Below, piece after piece: positions 6,663-14,185 of a stretch of DNA of 21,646 nt (positions within the stretch are counted from its first letter, which is position 1; the number at the start of each line of letters is the position of its first letter). A program made the translations under genes and the position numbers. The stretch lies in the NCBI GenBank assembly GCA_030609665.1, contig JAUWBW010000004.1:1-21646 (forward strand), written 5' to 3'. The DNA comes from Methanosarcinaceae archaeon (GTDB taxonomy: Archaea > Halobacteriota > Methanosarcinia > Methanosarcinales > Methanosarcinaceae). The notes under the pieces were generated by a model. The model worked only from the letters and a program-made list of their open reading frames with translations. It had not been told where the DNA came from and searched no databases.

Positions 6663-8228
6663 GTGTATACTAATCTATCGACACAAGAGTTATTGAGAAA
6701 ACTGGATGAGTTGGGTGATCAAGTTCCAATGGAACTGGTGCAAGCCATTCTCGCAAAAGACAGGGAAGCAGTGATACCTTTATGTGATATCCTCCAAAAT
6801 AATGACTATTGGGAAGTTGAAGACAATAAACAATGGATGCCTCTCCATGCTGTAAAATTGCTTGGCATGCTGGCAGACCCCAGGGCGATTCCCCAACTGG
6901 TTAATACACTTATTCTGGCTGGTGAAGTTGATGATGACTGGATTATGGAAGACCTGCCAACAGTATTTGGACGTATGGGTCTGCCAGCGATTCTCCCTCT
7001 TGAAGAGTTCATTCATGCCTATGAAGGAGACAATGAATTATGGTGGTCCCGTAGTACTGCCGTGGGCGGACTGGTAGCTATAGCTATTTGTAATCCTCAC
7101 GAAAAAGAATATATTCTCTCTTTTCTCCATGAGTTGTTTTCGGAAGAAGAGGACATGGAATTCCTAAGTTTTGCCGCAATTTCGCTTTTGGATTTAGGTG
7201 ACCCGTCGTCCTTCACTGTTCTGGATGAGGCTTTCAATCATGGGATTATTGATGAATACATCATTAACAGGGACGATTTGTTGGTCGATAGAGTACGGCA
7301 TCTTGACAGGTATGATGATGATCTGCTTTCCTTTTATAATCCTGAACAGGTCGCCATACGCCGGGCCAGATGGGAAAAAGAAAAAGAAGAAAAGGAGCAT
7401 TATGCAGCCCAAAAACTTGAGCAGCGAGAAAAATTCATATCTATCGAACTAAAAAGGTTGGAGATCGTGAATGCATTGAACAAGCGCAATATATTACCTA
7501 TCAGCGGGAAAATCGGCCGCAACGAACCCTGCCCCTGTGGAAGTGGCAAAAAATTCAAAAAATGTTGCTTTTCATTATTGAAAGATCTCCCTCCAAAGCA
7601 AGTGTTGGGTAATGGATTCTATTATAAAAAATGGGAATCCCTACATAAAGCAGAACCATATGATACAATACTGATTCTTGAAAATCTAACATTTCTGGCG
7701 GCTGATGCTGAAAATCACGGGGATGTTGTCAAGGCTCTGGAACTTTTTAGAAATCTGAAACCTCTGGCTGAGCAGGAAGGATTGCTGGGTGAATTACTGC
7801 GCAATTTTGGATTCTTTTTTTCAGATCACCCTGAACTTGGAGAGGAGGGGCTTAATGTACTCCGCCAACTCCAGTCTTTCTACGAAGATAAGGATCAGGA
7901 AGTCTGGACCCTTGCCAGTATGGATGCAGCTGATTATTTGAATCTCATGGGGAAAGAAGATGATTGCAGGAATGAGTATAAGAAACTCATAGAAATGATG
8001 CCGGACCACTCTTTCGTTCGGATACGGTTTGCCCGCTTCCTTGAGGGGGAACATCATATTGATGAAGCTGTTACCTCATATAAACACGTGCTTCGGATGG
8101 AGGATCAGGTCGATGAGGAAGGTCTGGAAATAGCAGCACTGGAACTGAGAGAATTAGTTGCCAGACACAACATTGAACTTGATGCATGGATTAAGGAAAC
8201 TATTGATGATGTTCTTATTGAGTGGTAA
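6663..8228 (+). CDS. HEAT-repeat/SEC-C motif protein with TPR-like C-terminus
   Basis: 521 residues from a GTG with GAGGTG about 6 bases ahead. Residues 1-230 are HEAT-like helices that resemble DUF1186-type scaffolds (VKLLGMLADPRAIPQLVNTL). About 237-268 is a strongly charged coiled coil (RARWEKEKEEKEHYAAQKLE). Around 283-300 is a SEC-C zinc motif, GRNEPCPCGSGKKFKKCCF, as at the end of SecA and in many stand-alone proteins. The remaining 220 residues are helical and TPR-like. SEC-C motifs bind zinc and often mediate ribosome or protein contacts; the specific role here is unknown. The gene is flanked on both sides by broken cupin fragments in the same orientation (88% identical over 66 bases), suggesting it arrived with, or survived, a duplication event. 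Confidence 0.8.
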   Translation: MYTNLSTQELLRKLDELGDQVPMELVQAILAKDREAVIPLCDILQNNDYWEVEDNKQWMPLHAVKLLGMLADPRAIPQLVNTLILAGEVDDDWIMEDLPTVFGRMGLPAILPLEEFIHAYEGDNELWWSRSTAVGGLVAIAICNPHEKEYILSFLHELFSEEEDMEFLSFAAISLLDLGDPSSFTVLDEAFNHGIIDEYIINRDDLLVDRVRHLDRYDDDLLSFYNPEQVAIRRARWEKEKEEKEHYAAQKLEQREKFISIELKRLEIVNALNKRNILPISGKIGRNEPCPCGSGKKFKKCCFSLLKDLPPKQVLGNGFYYKKWESLHKAEPYDTILILENLTFLAADAENHGDVVKALELFRNLKPLAEQEGLLGELLRNFGFFFSDHPELGEEGLNVLRQLQSFYEDKDQEVWTLASMDAADYLNLMGKEDDCRNEYKKLIEMMPDHSFVRIRFARFLEGEHHIDEAVTSYKHVLRMEDQVDEEGLEIAALELRELVARHNIELDAWIKETIDDVLIEW

Positions 8229-8251
8229 AGGTCAAATGTTGAATTTTTAGC

Positions 8252-8317
8252 GAATTGACGATCGGTGGCAAAACAATCACTGCGGAGACGGGAGAGATGG
8301 TGATCATGCCTGCAAAT
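8252..8317 (+). pseudogene. Second cupin fragment
   Basis: 66 bases encoding ELTIGGKTITAETGEMVIMP then AN. They match 6469-6534 at about 58 of 66 positions, and the left edge of similarity coincides with the internal break in that copy (both preceded by AGC or AGCT). The fragment has no start or end and joins directly to an FTR1 fragment on the other strand at 8318. Confidence 0.8.
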
Positions 8318-8502
8318 TCTATTGCGAGTGCATTGAACACGAGTGCTGCCCCGATGCTTCCGAGTACGGCAAGTCCTGTTGCAGCATAGACGTGCTTGTT
8401 CAATTCGGTTCGTTTTGTCTGTGCAAGGTATGCAAGAATTATTCCTACAATGAGGAACGCTTCAAGACCCTCACGGAATGTTATCATGAAACTTGGTATC
8501 AT
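8318..8502 (-). pseudogene. N-terminal fragment of an FTR1-family iron permease
   Basis: From the ATG at 8502, which has AAAGGTG 7 bases ahead on the minus strand, the frame reads MIPSFMITFREGLEAFLIVG, IILAYLAQTKRTELNKHVYA, ATGLAVLGSIGAALVFNALA, IEF. The REGLE motif and first two membrane helices are typical of FTR1/EfeU high-affinity iron uptake permeases (usual length around 270 residues or more). After 61 residues the homology ends exactly where the cupin fragment on the opposite strand begins; the open frame to 8215 is only antisense cupin. The permease cannot work. Confidence 0.8.
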
Positions 8503-9676
8503 TTTGTTCACCTTTTTTTCGTGTTGTTTTTTAGGCATGCCTAATAATGCGAGGGCGGATATAATGTTTTGGTACACCTAACTTTCGTTGGCTTTGTGTT
8601 GAAGATCGGATTATGAGGCGATTTTTTGCACAATGAGCAAATTATACACAAAAAAGTGAATGCACGAAATTCACATGTAAAATAGGTTATCGAAATCATC
8701 ACCAAGTTCTGACACTTTAGGAAAAGTGTATTAATAGTATAACTTATTTAGTTTACATTATGAAAAAAATAATGGAGGGATATACTGAAATTATAAATGA
8801 CTATTTTTACATGAACTCGGGAGGATTTATTTGTAAAGATGCAACTGATTTTTTTAATGAATTAAACACTTTTTGGCTTTGCGAATATGAAAATTTAATG
8901 AATAAACTACAAAAACAAAGCGATGAACTTAGGATACATCATTCACCAAAAACATCAAATGATGTCCGAAATACTATTGAAAGAAGTTCATTGTTTGCAG
9001 ACAAGATAATTATTCCAGACATGAACGTTCTAATGGGTGCTGGTCTAAATAAATCTAATTATCAAACAAGTTGTGAAATAGCACTTGGTTTTTCATCAGT
9101 CATTTATGAATTGACTGATTGGATTAACGAAGGAATTGTTGTTGTTATTCCAAATCGTTTTCACGGTTCGCTAAATTATTGTATGGATTCGAGTCAAATT
9201 GAGTCATTTAAAAGCCATTTAAGATCTAAGGATGAAATCTTTCTCCGACCTAATGATGAAAATATAAAAACTTTTTCTGCAAATGACATTTTAAACTCTA
9301 GTAGTTCATATAGAGCTATTCCCTCCACAGATCACCCGGAAATTTGGAATAGTATTGAAAAAATACTCCAAAATGATGAAAGAAAATTGGGCAGTGACGT
9401 GGTTAATATCGCCTCTATTAATTCCCTTAATCTCGATTTTCTTAATAATGTTCCTCTGGATTTTGCGAAAGAAATTCGAGATAAAGGTTATCTAGCCGAG
9501 TTAAGACAATACTTTAAAACCAAATTTAAAGATATTGAATCATTACCTTTTGATTATGATTTTGCCAATAAAGTTAATGATATTTCTATCGATATAAAAG
9601 ACGAAATAAGTATACATGAACATGAATGGGATGAAATAAAAAGGGAACTTAAAGATACGTTATATATAAAAGCTTC

Positions 9677-9685
9677 TGTGGGAGT
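9677..9685. repeat. Target-site duplication, left copy
   Basis: TGTGGGAGT immediately left of the element and identical to 11209-11217 immediately right of it. A 9-bp duplication made on insertion; still perfect, so the event is recent. Confidence 0.95.
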
Positions 9686-9702
9686 GGCCTTGGGACAAAA
9701 TT
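9686..9702 (+). repeat. Left terminal inverted repeat
   Basis: GGCCTTGGGACAAAATT, exact reverse complement of 11192-11208. The transposase should bind and cut here. Confidence 0.95.
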
Positions 9703-9705
9703 CAC

Positions 9706-10839
9706 TTATTCCCCCCTACGTGGCCAATGAGGAATAATGTCATCTATTATCTCAATGTAACCAATTCTTCGAACATTGTGTGCAACATTCTTCAATTTTG
9801 TTTCAGTAGCCTTCCGTGAGTCAAGTCTTTTCCTGATGGGACCTCCAAATCTACATTTCACCATCGAATTAACCGTTTCCGATATAGAACGCATATGGTA
9901 GTGACCTAACCACTCCTGTGGTTCTCCCCATAGTGAATAAAGCATATTATTCCATCCTGCAAATCCCTTGCTCTTGAATGTCACATTACGACGAGGTAAA
10001 AAATAAGGGGTAGCACTATTAATCGACACCAGATTTGTGATCCAGCGACAAGCATAGATTCCATCTCCAAGAACATTCTCCAAATTTGGATTGCAATGAA
10101 GTGTTTGCTCAAACACATCAGGAAACATAGTAGTTTCACCAATTGAGTGATCAGGGCTTATGGCCATGCCTGAAATTAGTTTATATTGAACCCCAACTCC
10201 CATCACACAATAAGTAAAACTTTTCTTGGCAGCCGTATTTGATTTCGGAAAACTGTCGTGATTTTCCGTACTACATTTTGATTTTGGTTTCTTCTGATTT
10301 TTTTTAGAATTCTGCTTTTGTCGCTTAGCAGCATAATTCTCTTTGTTTGACGCAGCAAAACCAGTACCATCAAACGAATAAGTTGCCTCTTTACCTTCTA
10401 CGGTTTCGTTGGCTATTTTTACGATTTCGTCCAATATCTCATTTACCGCTTTCTTATCATAACCACGTTCTATAGTTTTGTATGAAAAATGCTTATTTAT
10501 GCTTAATTTTTCACGAAGTAGGTAGAGAAATCCTTCTGCCACTCTATTTGGTGATTCAGTGTATGTTTGCAATAACAGTACTTTTGTAATGTCATCAGGA
10601 TCAGTTGGCGGCCTACCAGGTCCTTGTTTTTTGTATGGTGTTCTTTCTTTTATTCGTTTGTCGGCCTCATCAACAAGATCCCTCAAATTATCTAAATAGT
10701 TGGCTAACTCCTTGATTTGTGCATTGTCATATAGATTCCAGTTGGTTTTTGGGGCTTCACGACTGTTGTATTCAAATTCCCCCTCCCTTACCTTCTTTAC
10801 AATTGTTCTAAGTTCTTCAGTACGAGATTTTGCGGGCAT
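9706..10839 (-). CDS. DDE-type transposase
   Basis: 377 residues, full length within the inverted repeats. A basic N-terminus with GPGRPPTDPDDITKVLLLQT is followed by helical DNA-binding sequence. The catalytic core shows YSFDGTGF (D157), VLGDGIYACR (D259) and SISETVNSMVKCRFGG (E321), the usual DDE arrangement of the DDE_Tnp_1-like superfamily. Between D157 and D259 is a lysine-rich insert (AAKRQKQNSKKNQKKPKSK). It cuts and rejoins DNA at the element ends. Translation probably begins at the ATG at 10839, about 25 bases from the shared TATA, without a leader. Frame, catalytic residues and ends all appear intact, so the element may still be active. Confidence 0.93.
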   Translation of the reverse strand: MPAKSRTEELRTIVKKVREGEFEYNSREAPKTNWNLYDNAQIKELANYLDNLRDLVDEADKRIKERTPYKKQGPGRPPTDPDDITKVLLLQTYTESPNRVAEGFLYLLREKLSINKHFSYKTIERGYDKKAVNEILDEIVKIANETVEGKEATYSFDGTGFAASNKENYAAKRQKQNSKKNQKKPKSKCSTENHDSFPKSNTAAKKSFTYCVMGVGVQYKLISGMAISPDHSIGETTMFPDVFEQTLHCNPNLENVLGDGIYACRWITNLVSINSATPYFLPRRNVTFKSKGFAGWNNMLYSLWGEPQEWLGHYHMRSISETVNSMVKCRFGGPIRKRLDSRKATETKLKNVAHNVRRIGYIEIIDDIIPHWPRRGE

Positions 10840-10856
10840 AATATAATTATGAGCGA

Positions 10857-10869
10857 TGATTATATAAGT
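10857..10869. promoter_or_regulatory. Shared bidirectional TATA element inside the insertion sequence
   Basis: GATTATATAAGTT can be read as a TATA box in both directions (TTATATAAG forward, CTTATATAA reverse). It lies about 24 bases from the transposase ATG (10839) and about 24 bases from the passenger ATG (10891). No ribosome binding site precedes either gene, so both transcripts are probably leaderless and could compete for one TBP site. Confidence 0.55.
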
Positions 10870-10890
10870 TTTGCGACCGTGTAGAGATGT

Positions 10891-11193
10891 ATGGAAGGTA
10901 TACTTATAGCATTCACATTGCCTACTGGTAATGATAAAATAACATCAAGTGCATTCACAAAAGCATTGTATGGTAAAAAAACAAGTTCACATCATGGAAA
11001 ATACGTTTATCGTGTGCGTGGGATCATGGATGATATCCCATATCGTAAACTCATACGTGGGGTATTCATTATTCAAAACAAGGATAAGAAGCGAATTATA
11101 GATTTCTTAGATAGGTTTTCGGCAGAGTATTATGTCCGTGTGGTCAGGCTTACTAAGGAGGACTGCGAAATAATGGGGGTGCAGATTGAGTAA
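10891..11193 (+). CDS. Passenger protein of the insertion sequence, 100 residues, function unknown
   Basis: The product begins MEGILIAFTLPTGNDKITSS and continues with a basic region (KALYGKKTSSHHGKYVYRVR), GIMDDIPYRKLIRGVFIIQN, then KKRIIDFLDRFSAEYYVRVV. It looks like a compact alpha/beta protein with a basic face, so nucleic-acid binding is possible, but I recognise no domain. It lies wholly between the inverted repeats; its TAA stop (11191-11193) shares two bases with the right repeat. It is therefore part of the mobile unit and not a captured neighbour of the host gene. A role in regulating transposition, target choice or host fitness is conjecture. The coding frame is intact with ordinary composition for the element. 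Confidence 0.75.
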   Translation: MEGILIAFTLPTGNDKITSSAFTKALYGKKTSSHHGKYVYRVRGIMDDIPYRKLIRGVFIIQNKDKKRIIDFLDRFSAEYYVRVVRLTKEDCEIMGVQIE

Positions 11194-11208
11194 TTTTGTC
11201 CCAAGGCC
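11192..11208 (-). repeat. Right terminal inverted repeat
   Basis: AATTTTGTCCCAAGGCC, exact inverse of the left end. Confidence 0.95.
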
Positions 11209-11217
11209 TGTGGGAGT
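11209..11217. repeat. Target-site duplication, right copy
   Basis: TGTGGGAGT, identical to 9677-9685. The following CGCGACGGG continues the interrupted gene in frame. Confidence 0.95.
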
Positions 11218-11520
11218 CGCGACGGGTACTGCTACTACACTTGTTTCAGGTGGAATGTCATTTGCTTCATTATTAGGCTTAATTAGTGCAAGTATACCAG
11301 TCGGAAGTGGAATATCAGATATTATAAATTACATCAATAAAAGAAGAAACTTAAAAATGAATGGTATTCATTTACTTTTTGAGCTTAATAAATAAAATAT
11401 TTTAGTAAAAGATTCATGATCGTTACTTTTTACATCAGAATTACTTCCCAGCCAAATCACGAAAATTATAACAACAATAACAGGACATTTTTATTATGTA
11501 TGTAACTGGAGGTCTGTGAC

Positions 11521-11742
11521 ATGAGTGATAACATGTCAGTTCGAAATATTGGCATTGGCTTGATAATTCTAGGTTTCATAATGTTGGTGGGATATGCTTT
11601 CTATGAGACCTTGGCCAGTGATGGAAGCCTGATACCAAAACTATCCATTGCAGCCATTTTATTGGGTATAATAGTGATATTATTGTCATTGATCAAGGAA
11701 AAAAAGGCTGTTAAGGATAAAGAGATCGAAAGGAAATATTGA
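11521..11742 (+). CDS. Small two-helix membrane protein
   Basis: 73 residues: after MSDNMSVRN comes a hydrophobic helix (IGIGLIILGFIMLVGYAFYE), a short loop, a second helix (LSIAAILLGIIVILLSLI), and a lysine-rich tail (KEKKAVKDKEIERKY) that should face the cytoplasm. A strong GGAGGT lies 7 bases before the ATG. It ends 9 bases before the YbjQ-family gene, whose GAGGT site overlaps the stop, so the two are surely one operon. No function can be assigned; small membrane partners of YbjQ-type proteins are plausible but unproven. Confidence 0.75.
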   Translation: MSDNMSVRNIGIGLIILGFIMLVGYAFYETLASDGSLIPKLSIAAILLGIIVILLSLIKEKKAVKDKEIERKY

Positions 11743-11751
11743 GGTCATAAT

Positions 11752-12072
11752 ATGATTGTCGTAAACACAGATTTCATAGTGGGGAAGGAGATCACACAGA
11801 CGATTGGCATGGCGCGGGGAAGTACTATTCAAGCCAAACATATCGGAAAAGATATTATGGCTGTTCTACACAATATGGTAGGCGGCGAACTGAATGAATA
11901 CTCAAAAATGCTTGAGGAAGCTCGGGAGAAGGCTATAAATCGCATGGTCGATGATGCCGGGAAGATGGGGGCGGATGCTGTGATAAATGTTCGTTTCATG
12001 ACCTCGATGGTAATGGCAGGGTCTGCCGAAATACTAGCATACGGCACGGCTGTCAAATTGAGTGATAAGTAA
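11752..12072 (+). CDS. YbjQ/UPF0145 family protein
   Basis: 106 residues with the family signature: IVGKEITQTIGMARGSTIQA near the start, a helix with EAREKAINRMVDDAGKMGAD, and AVINVRFMTSMVMAGSAEIL ending AYGTAVKL. Known structures are small pentamer-forming alpha/beta proteins once called heavy-metal-binding domains; their biochemical role is unsettled. Family length is about 105, so this copy is complete. It is co-transcribed with the preceding small membrane protein, with GAGGT about 7 bases before the ATG. Confidence 0.9.
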   Translation: MIVVNTDFIVGKEITQTIGMARGSTIQAKHIGKDIMAVLHNMVGGELNEYSKMLEEAREKAINRMVDDAGKMGADAVINVRFMTSMVMAGSAEILAYGTAVKLSDK

Positions 12073-12102
12073 TAGGTATTTGTGAAACTAAAACCAGCAC
12101 AA

Positions 12103-12120
12103 CCGCCGCAGGCGGCGTAT
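12103..12120. repeat. Dispersed GC palindrome, type A copy 2
   Basis: CCGCCGCAGGCGGCGTAT, same hairpin as 650-668 and also preceded by ACAA or CACAA and an AAAAC stretch. It lies 31 bases after the YbjQ stop in a 331-base gap (12073-12403) that otherwise holds only palindrome B and no recognisable gene. Confidence 0.6.
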
Positions 12121-12214
12121 TTCCACATTACTGACCCGAGAATATTTTCGCTGACGCTTGGATTAATCGTAATGTATAATTAGAAATGTGAAAATATGAT
12201 AATTTTATCGTTGA

Positions 12215-12246
12215 TGGATGGAACGTGCCGCGCTGCACGCGTGTGA
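12215..12246. repeat. Dispersed GC palindrome, type B copy 2
   Basis: GATGGAACGTGCCGCGCTGC followed by ACGCGTGTG; shares GGAACGTGC with 754-781 and forms an imperfect GC hairpin. Order and spacing relative to type A are as in the 650-781 pair. Confidence 0.5.
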
Positions 12247-12403
12247 TTGCGACGTTTTTAGCATCTGTCTTGACCCTTTCCATCTAACGATATTATATGG
12301 TTGACTCGACACTAGTAAATCGATAGCTTCGAAAGTGCAGATTCTATTGGAAAAATAAGGTAAAGAGGAAGTGAATTACTCCCTCAACTGTTGAAATACT
12401 TAA

Positions 12404-13627
12404 TTATTTCAGTTCTCTTCTCAGGAAAAGCACAATCGCAATTCCAAGCACTCCTGCTGTCAGGAAAGGATTGGCAGTTGGCACCTCGAAATTAGGTTCA
12501 CCTATATCTATAGATGGAATAGGAGGTGGTGGAGTGACCTTTTCCAATGTCAACAATGCCCATACCGTTGAGAGCATTGAATCTCCCCAAATATCAACAG
12601 GCCATGACCCATCACCATTTTGTGTATCTACAATTACAGTTGAGAATTCATCGAACCAGTCAATACCATCAATCTCGTCAATCTGGAGGTATTCAAGACC
12701 TTTCATTGTGGCATACATAGATTGATAGTGATTTGGTCTCCATCCAGGGTCTGAATTTAGATCATCCCAATGACGTACAATGTAATCAACAGCATTCAGA
12801 ACTCTCTGTGAATCTGCAGTATCTCCTACAAGACCCGCTTCAAAGATCAAATTGCCTGTCTTAAGAATATTGACCCAATTATCTGGACTCACGTAACCAG
12901 AACCGCCATCAGGATCATCCTCCCCACCATCATCTGCAACTCCGGGGTCATTCTGGATATAATCGACCCAGGAATTCAATCCAGGTTTAACGTCCTCTAT
13001 ATCTGCTCCGTAAGCTTCTGCATATGCCAATCCGAGAACTGCATATCCTGTATTGGAATTATCACTGTTCGGCCAAAATTCATCGGGATAATATATCCAT
13101 CCCCCATCAGGGTTTTGGTACTTTATAAACCAGTCAACAATATCCTGGACATCGTCTGTCACCATACCGCTATTGGCTATTGCCATTAATGCTATGCCTG
13201 TACTATATGTCTCGTGGAAACCACCTTCATCAGTGAAATGAACTGCATTTCCATTAGTATTTTTATCTGCCGGATCACCAAGTATATTCTCATTTATCTT
13301 CTGAGTTTCCAGATAAGCTAGTCCAATACTAATATTACTATAGTAAGGCCCTGCAGGATCAAGTGGTTCATAACCCAATTCCCTTGATCGGTCTTCAAGT
13401 TTCACCAAAGCAAAACCAGTCCTAGCAACTGTATAATCCACACCCCATGAACCATCGGGATTTTGTTGATCTACCAGCCAGGCTACTCCCAAATTTATCG
13501 ATGCTTCGATTTCATCTTCTGTTGCAGCACTTGCCGAAGTGCACATCGCCGAAAAAACAGAAAGTACCATTATCAATACTAACAGAATAGCTACAAATGG
13601 CTCTCTTGTATTTCTTTTACTTTTCAT
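12404..13627 (-). CDS. Secreted surface protein with prenyltransferase/squalene-cyclase-like repeats and VPxxxP anchor
   Basis: 407 residues from the ATG at 13627, preceded by GGGAGTG; the longer frame to 13663 would put a tail before the signal peptide. Residues 1-35 are a Sec signal (EPFVAILLVLIMVLSVFSAM then CTSASAA). The body has helical toroid repeats like those of terpene cyclases and prenyltransferases: GVAWLVDQQNPDGSWG, WFIKYQNPDGGWIYY, IVDTQNGDGSWPVDIWG. A proline-rich linker (TPPPPIPSI) leads to VPTANPFLTAGVLGIAIVLF and a final LRRELK, matching the VPxxxP-type archaeal sorting signal that an archaeosortase would process. A cyclase activity is unlikely for an exported protein; a binding or structural role outside the cell is my inference. 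Confidence 0.85.
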   Translation of the reverse strand: MKSKRNTREPFVAILLVLIMVLSVFSAMCTSASAATEDEIEASINLGVAWLVDQQNPDGSWGVDYTVARTGFALVKLEDRSRELGYEPLDPAGPYYSNISIGLAYLETQKINENILGDPADKNTNGNAVHFTDEGGFHETYSTGIALMAIANSGMVTDDVQDIVDWFIKYQNPDGGWIYYPDEFWPNSDNSNTGYAVLGLAYAEAYGADIEDVKPGLNSWVDYIQNDPGVADDGGEDDPDGGSGYVSPDNWVNILKTGNLIFEAGLVGDTADSQRVLNAVDYIVRHWDDLNSDPGWRPNHYQSMYATMKGLEYLQIDEIDGIDWFDEFSTVIVDTQNGDGSWPVDIWGDSMLSTVWALLTLEKVTPPPPIPSIDIGEPNFEVPTANPFLTAGVLGIAIVLFLRRELK

Positions 13628-13697
13628 ATATATTTCACTCCCATATTTTATTAGTTTTACCATTGGATAAAATGCAAAGAATGCTATTCAAATGATA

Positions 13698-13723
13698 CGA
13701 AACAATGTTATGAAACAATGTTA
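13698..13723. repeat. Tandem 13-bp direct repeat ahead of the surface-protein gene
   Basis: CGAAACAATGTTA and TGAAACAATGTTA lie back to back, differing at one base, about 70 bases upstream of the minus-strand start at 13627. They could be a regulator site. The gap 13724-13960 contains no recognisable gene; it has a partly open stretch (GNQFAYTIIPLKEPESDFQP) whose origin I cannot name. Confidence 0.4.
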
Positions 13724-13960
13724 CAAATGTAAAATCGTATTTAAAAGAAGCTTGAATGCCCCCGAATTTTACTAAATAGTTATCTACTGACCTCTTTTAC
13801 CATATCAAAGTGTATGGTTTAACAATTAAGTATGTCGTAGAAGGAAGAAAAATTCAGAAGGAAAACCACATACCAACAAGGAAACCAGTTCGCATACACA
13901 ATTATCCCTCTCAAGGAGCCGGAGAGTGATTTTCAGCCGCAGTGGGTGACCAAGTGTCTT

Positions 13961-14118
13961 GAAAAGGCGGAAATAGACATTAAAGAACAGCGCCGCATCG
14001 TCACCAGAGTTGACCAACTCATGGCACTCTGCGACGAACTCGAAGCAAAATTCAATCAATCACAGACCGACGGCGTGAGATTGATAGATGCAGTTGTGGG
14101 TGGATTGATGGGCATAAT
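13961..14118 (+). pseudogene. 3' remnant of a type I restriction specificity gene (hsdS)
   Basis: The translation EKAEIDIKEQRRIVTRVDQL, MALCDELEAKFNQSQTDGVR, LIDAVVGGLM is the conserved C-terminal coiled-coil of HsdS proteins (usual form EQxRIVxxVDQLMALCDELE). Both target-recognition domains are missing. The frame runs on into the AhpD-like gene below, making an artificial 187-codon fusion. Specificity subunits direct type I restriction-modification complexes to their DNA site; no hsdM or hsdR is present. Confidence 0.8.
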
Positions 14119-14185
14119 GAGAATACATAAAAGTCTCAAATCCTTTTTAAATATGTTCAACATTGAACAAAGCAGAGGTGTAAAA

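Larger units (their letters stand above)
9686..11208. mobile_element. Complete insertion sequence, 1523 bp, with transposase and divergent passenger gene
   Basis: The ends are perfect 17-bp inverted repeats, GGCCTTGGGACAAAATT (9686-9702) and AATTTTGTCCCAAGGCC (11192-11208), flanked by a perfect 9-bp direct repeat. Inside are a 377-residue DDE transposase on the minus strand, ending 4 bases from the left repeat, and a 100-residue protein on the plus strand, whose stop codon touches the right repeat. The two genes start back to back from one short promoter region. Target size and end sequence do not let me name an IS family with confidence. Confidence 0.95.
8760..11395 (+). pseudogene. Hypothetical gene interrupted by an insertion sequence
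   Basis: The 5' part (8760-9685) encodes 308 codons plus two bases of AT-rich sequence beginning MKKIMEGYTEIINDYFYMNS; the 3' part (11218-11395) continues it. Removing bases 9686-11217 (the element plus one target copy) restores a single frame of 367 codons: LYIKASVGV runs on into ATGTATTLVSGGMSFASLLG and ends HLLFELNK. The rebuilt C-terminus has a glycine/alanine-rich hydrophobic stretch that could be membrane-associated. I do not recognise the family; the N-terminal half is acidic and helical. As it stands, the truncated product would read into the element and stop at 9737. A TATA-like AGTATAACTT lies about 25-30 bases before the ATG. Composition is clearly more AT-rich than the neighbouring genes. 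Confidence 0.85.

Noticed and set aside
8215..8577. A 120-residue transmembrane protein on the minus strand
   Set aside because: Only 8318-8502 is FTR1-like; the rest of the frame is antisense to a cupin fragment and upstream spacer.
11186..11395. A 69-codon open frame read as a separate small membrane protein gene
   Set aside because: It begins inside the right end of the insertion sequence and is the 3' part of the gene interrupted at 9685; the frames join exactly after removing the element.
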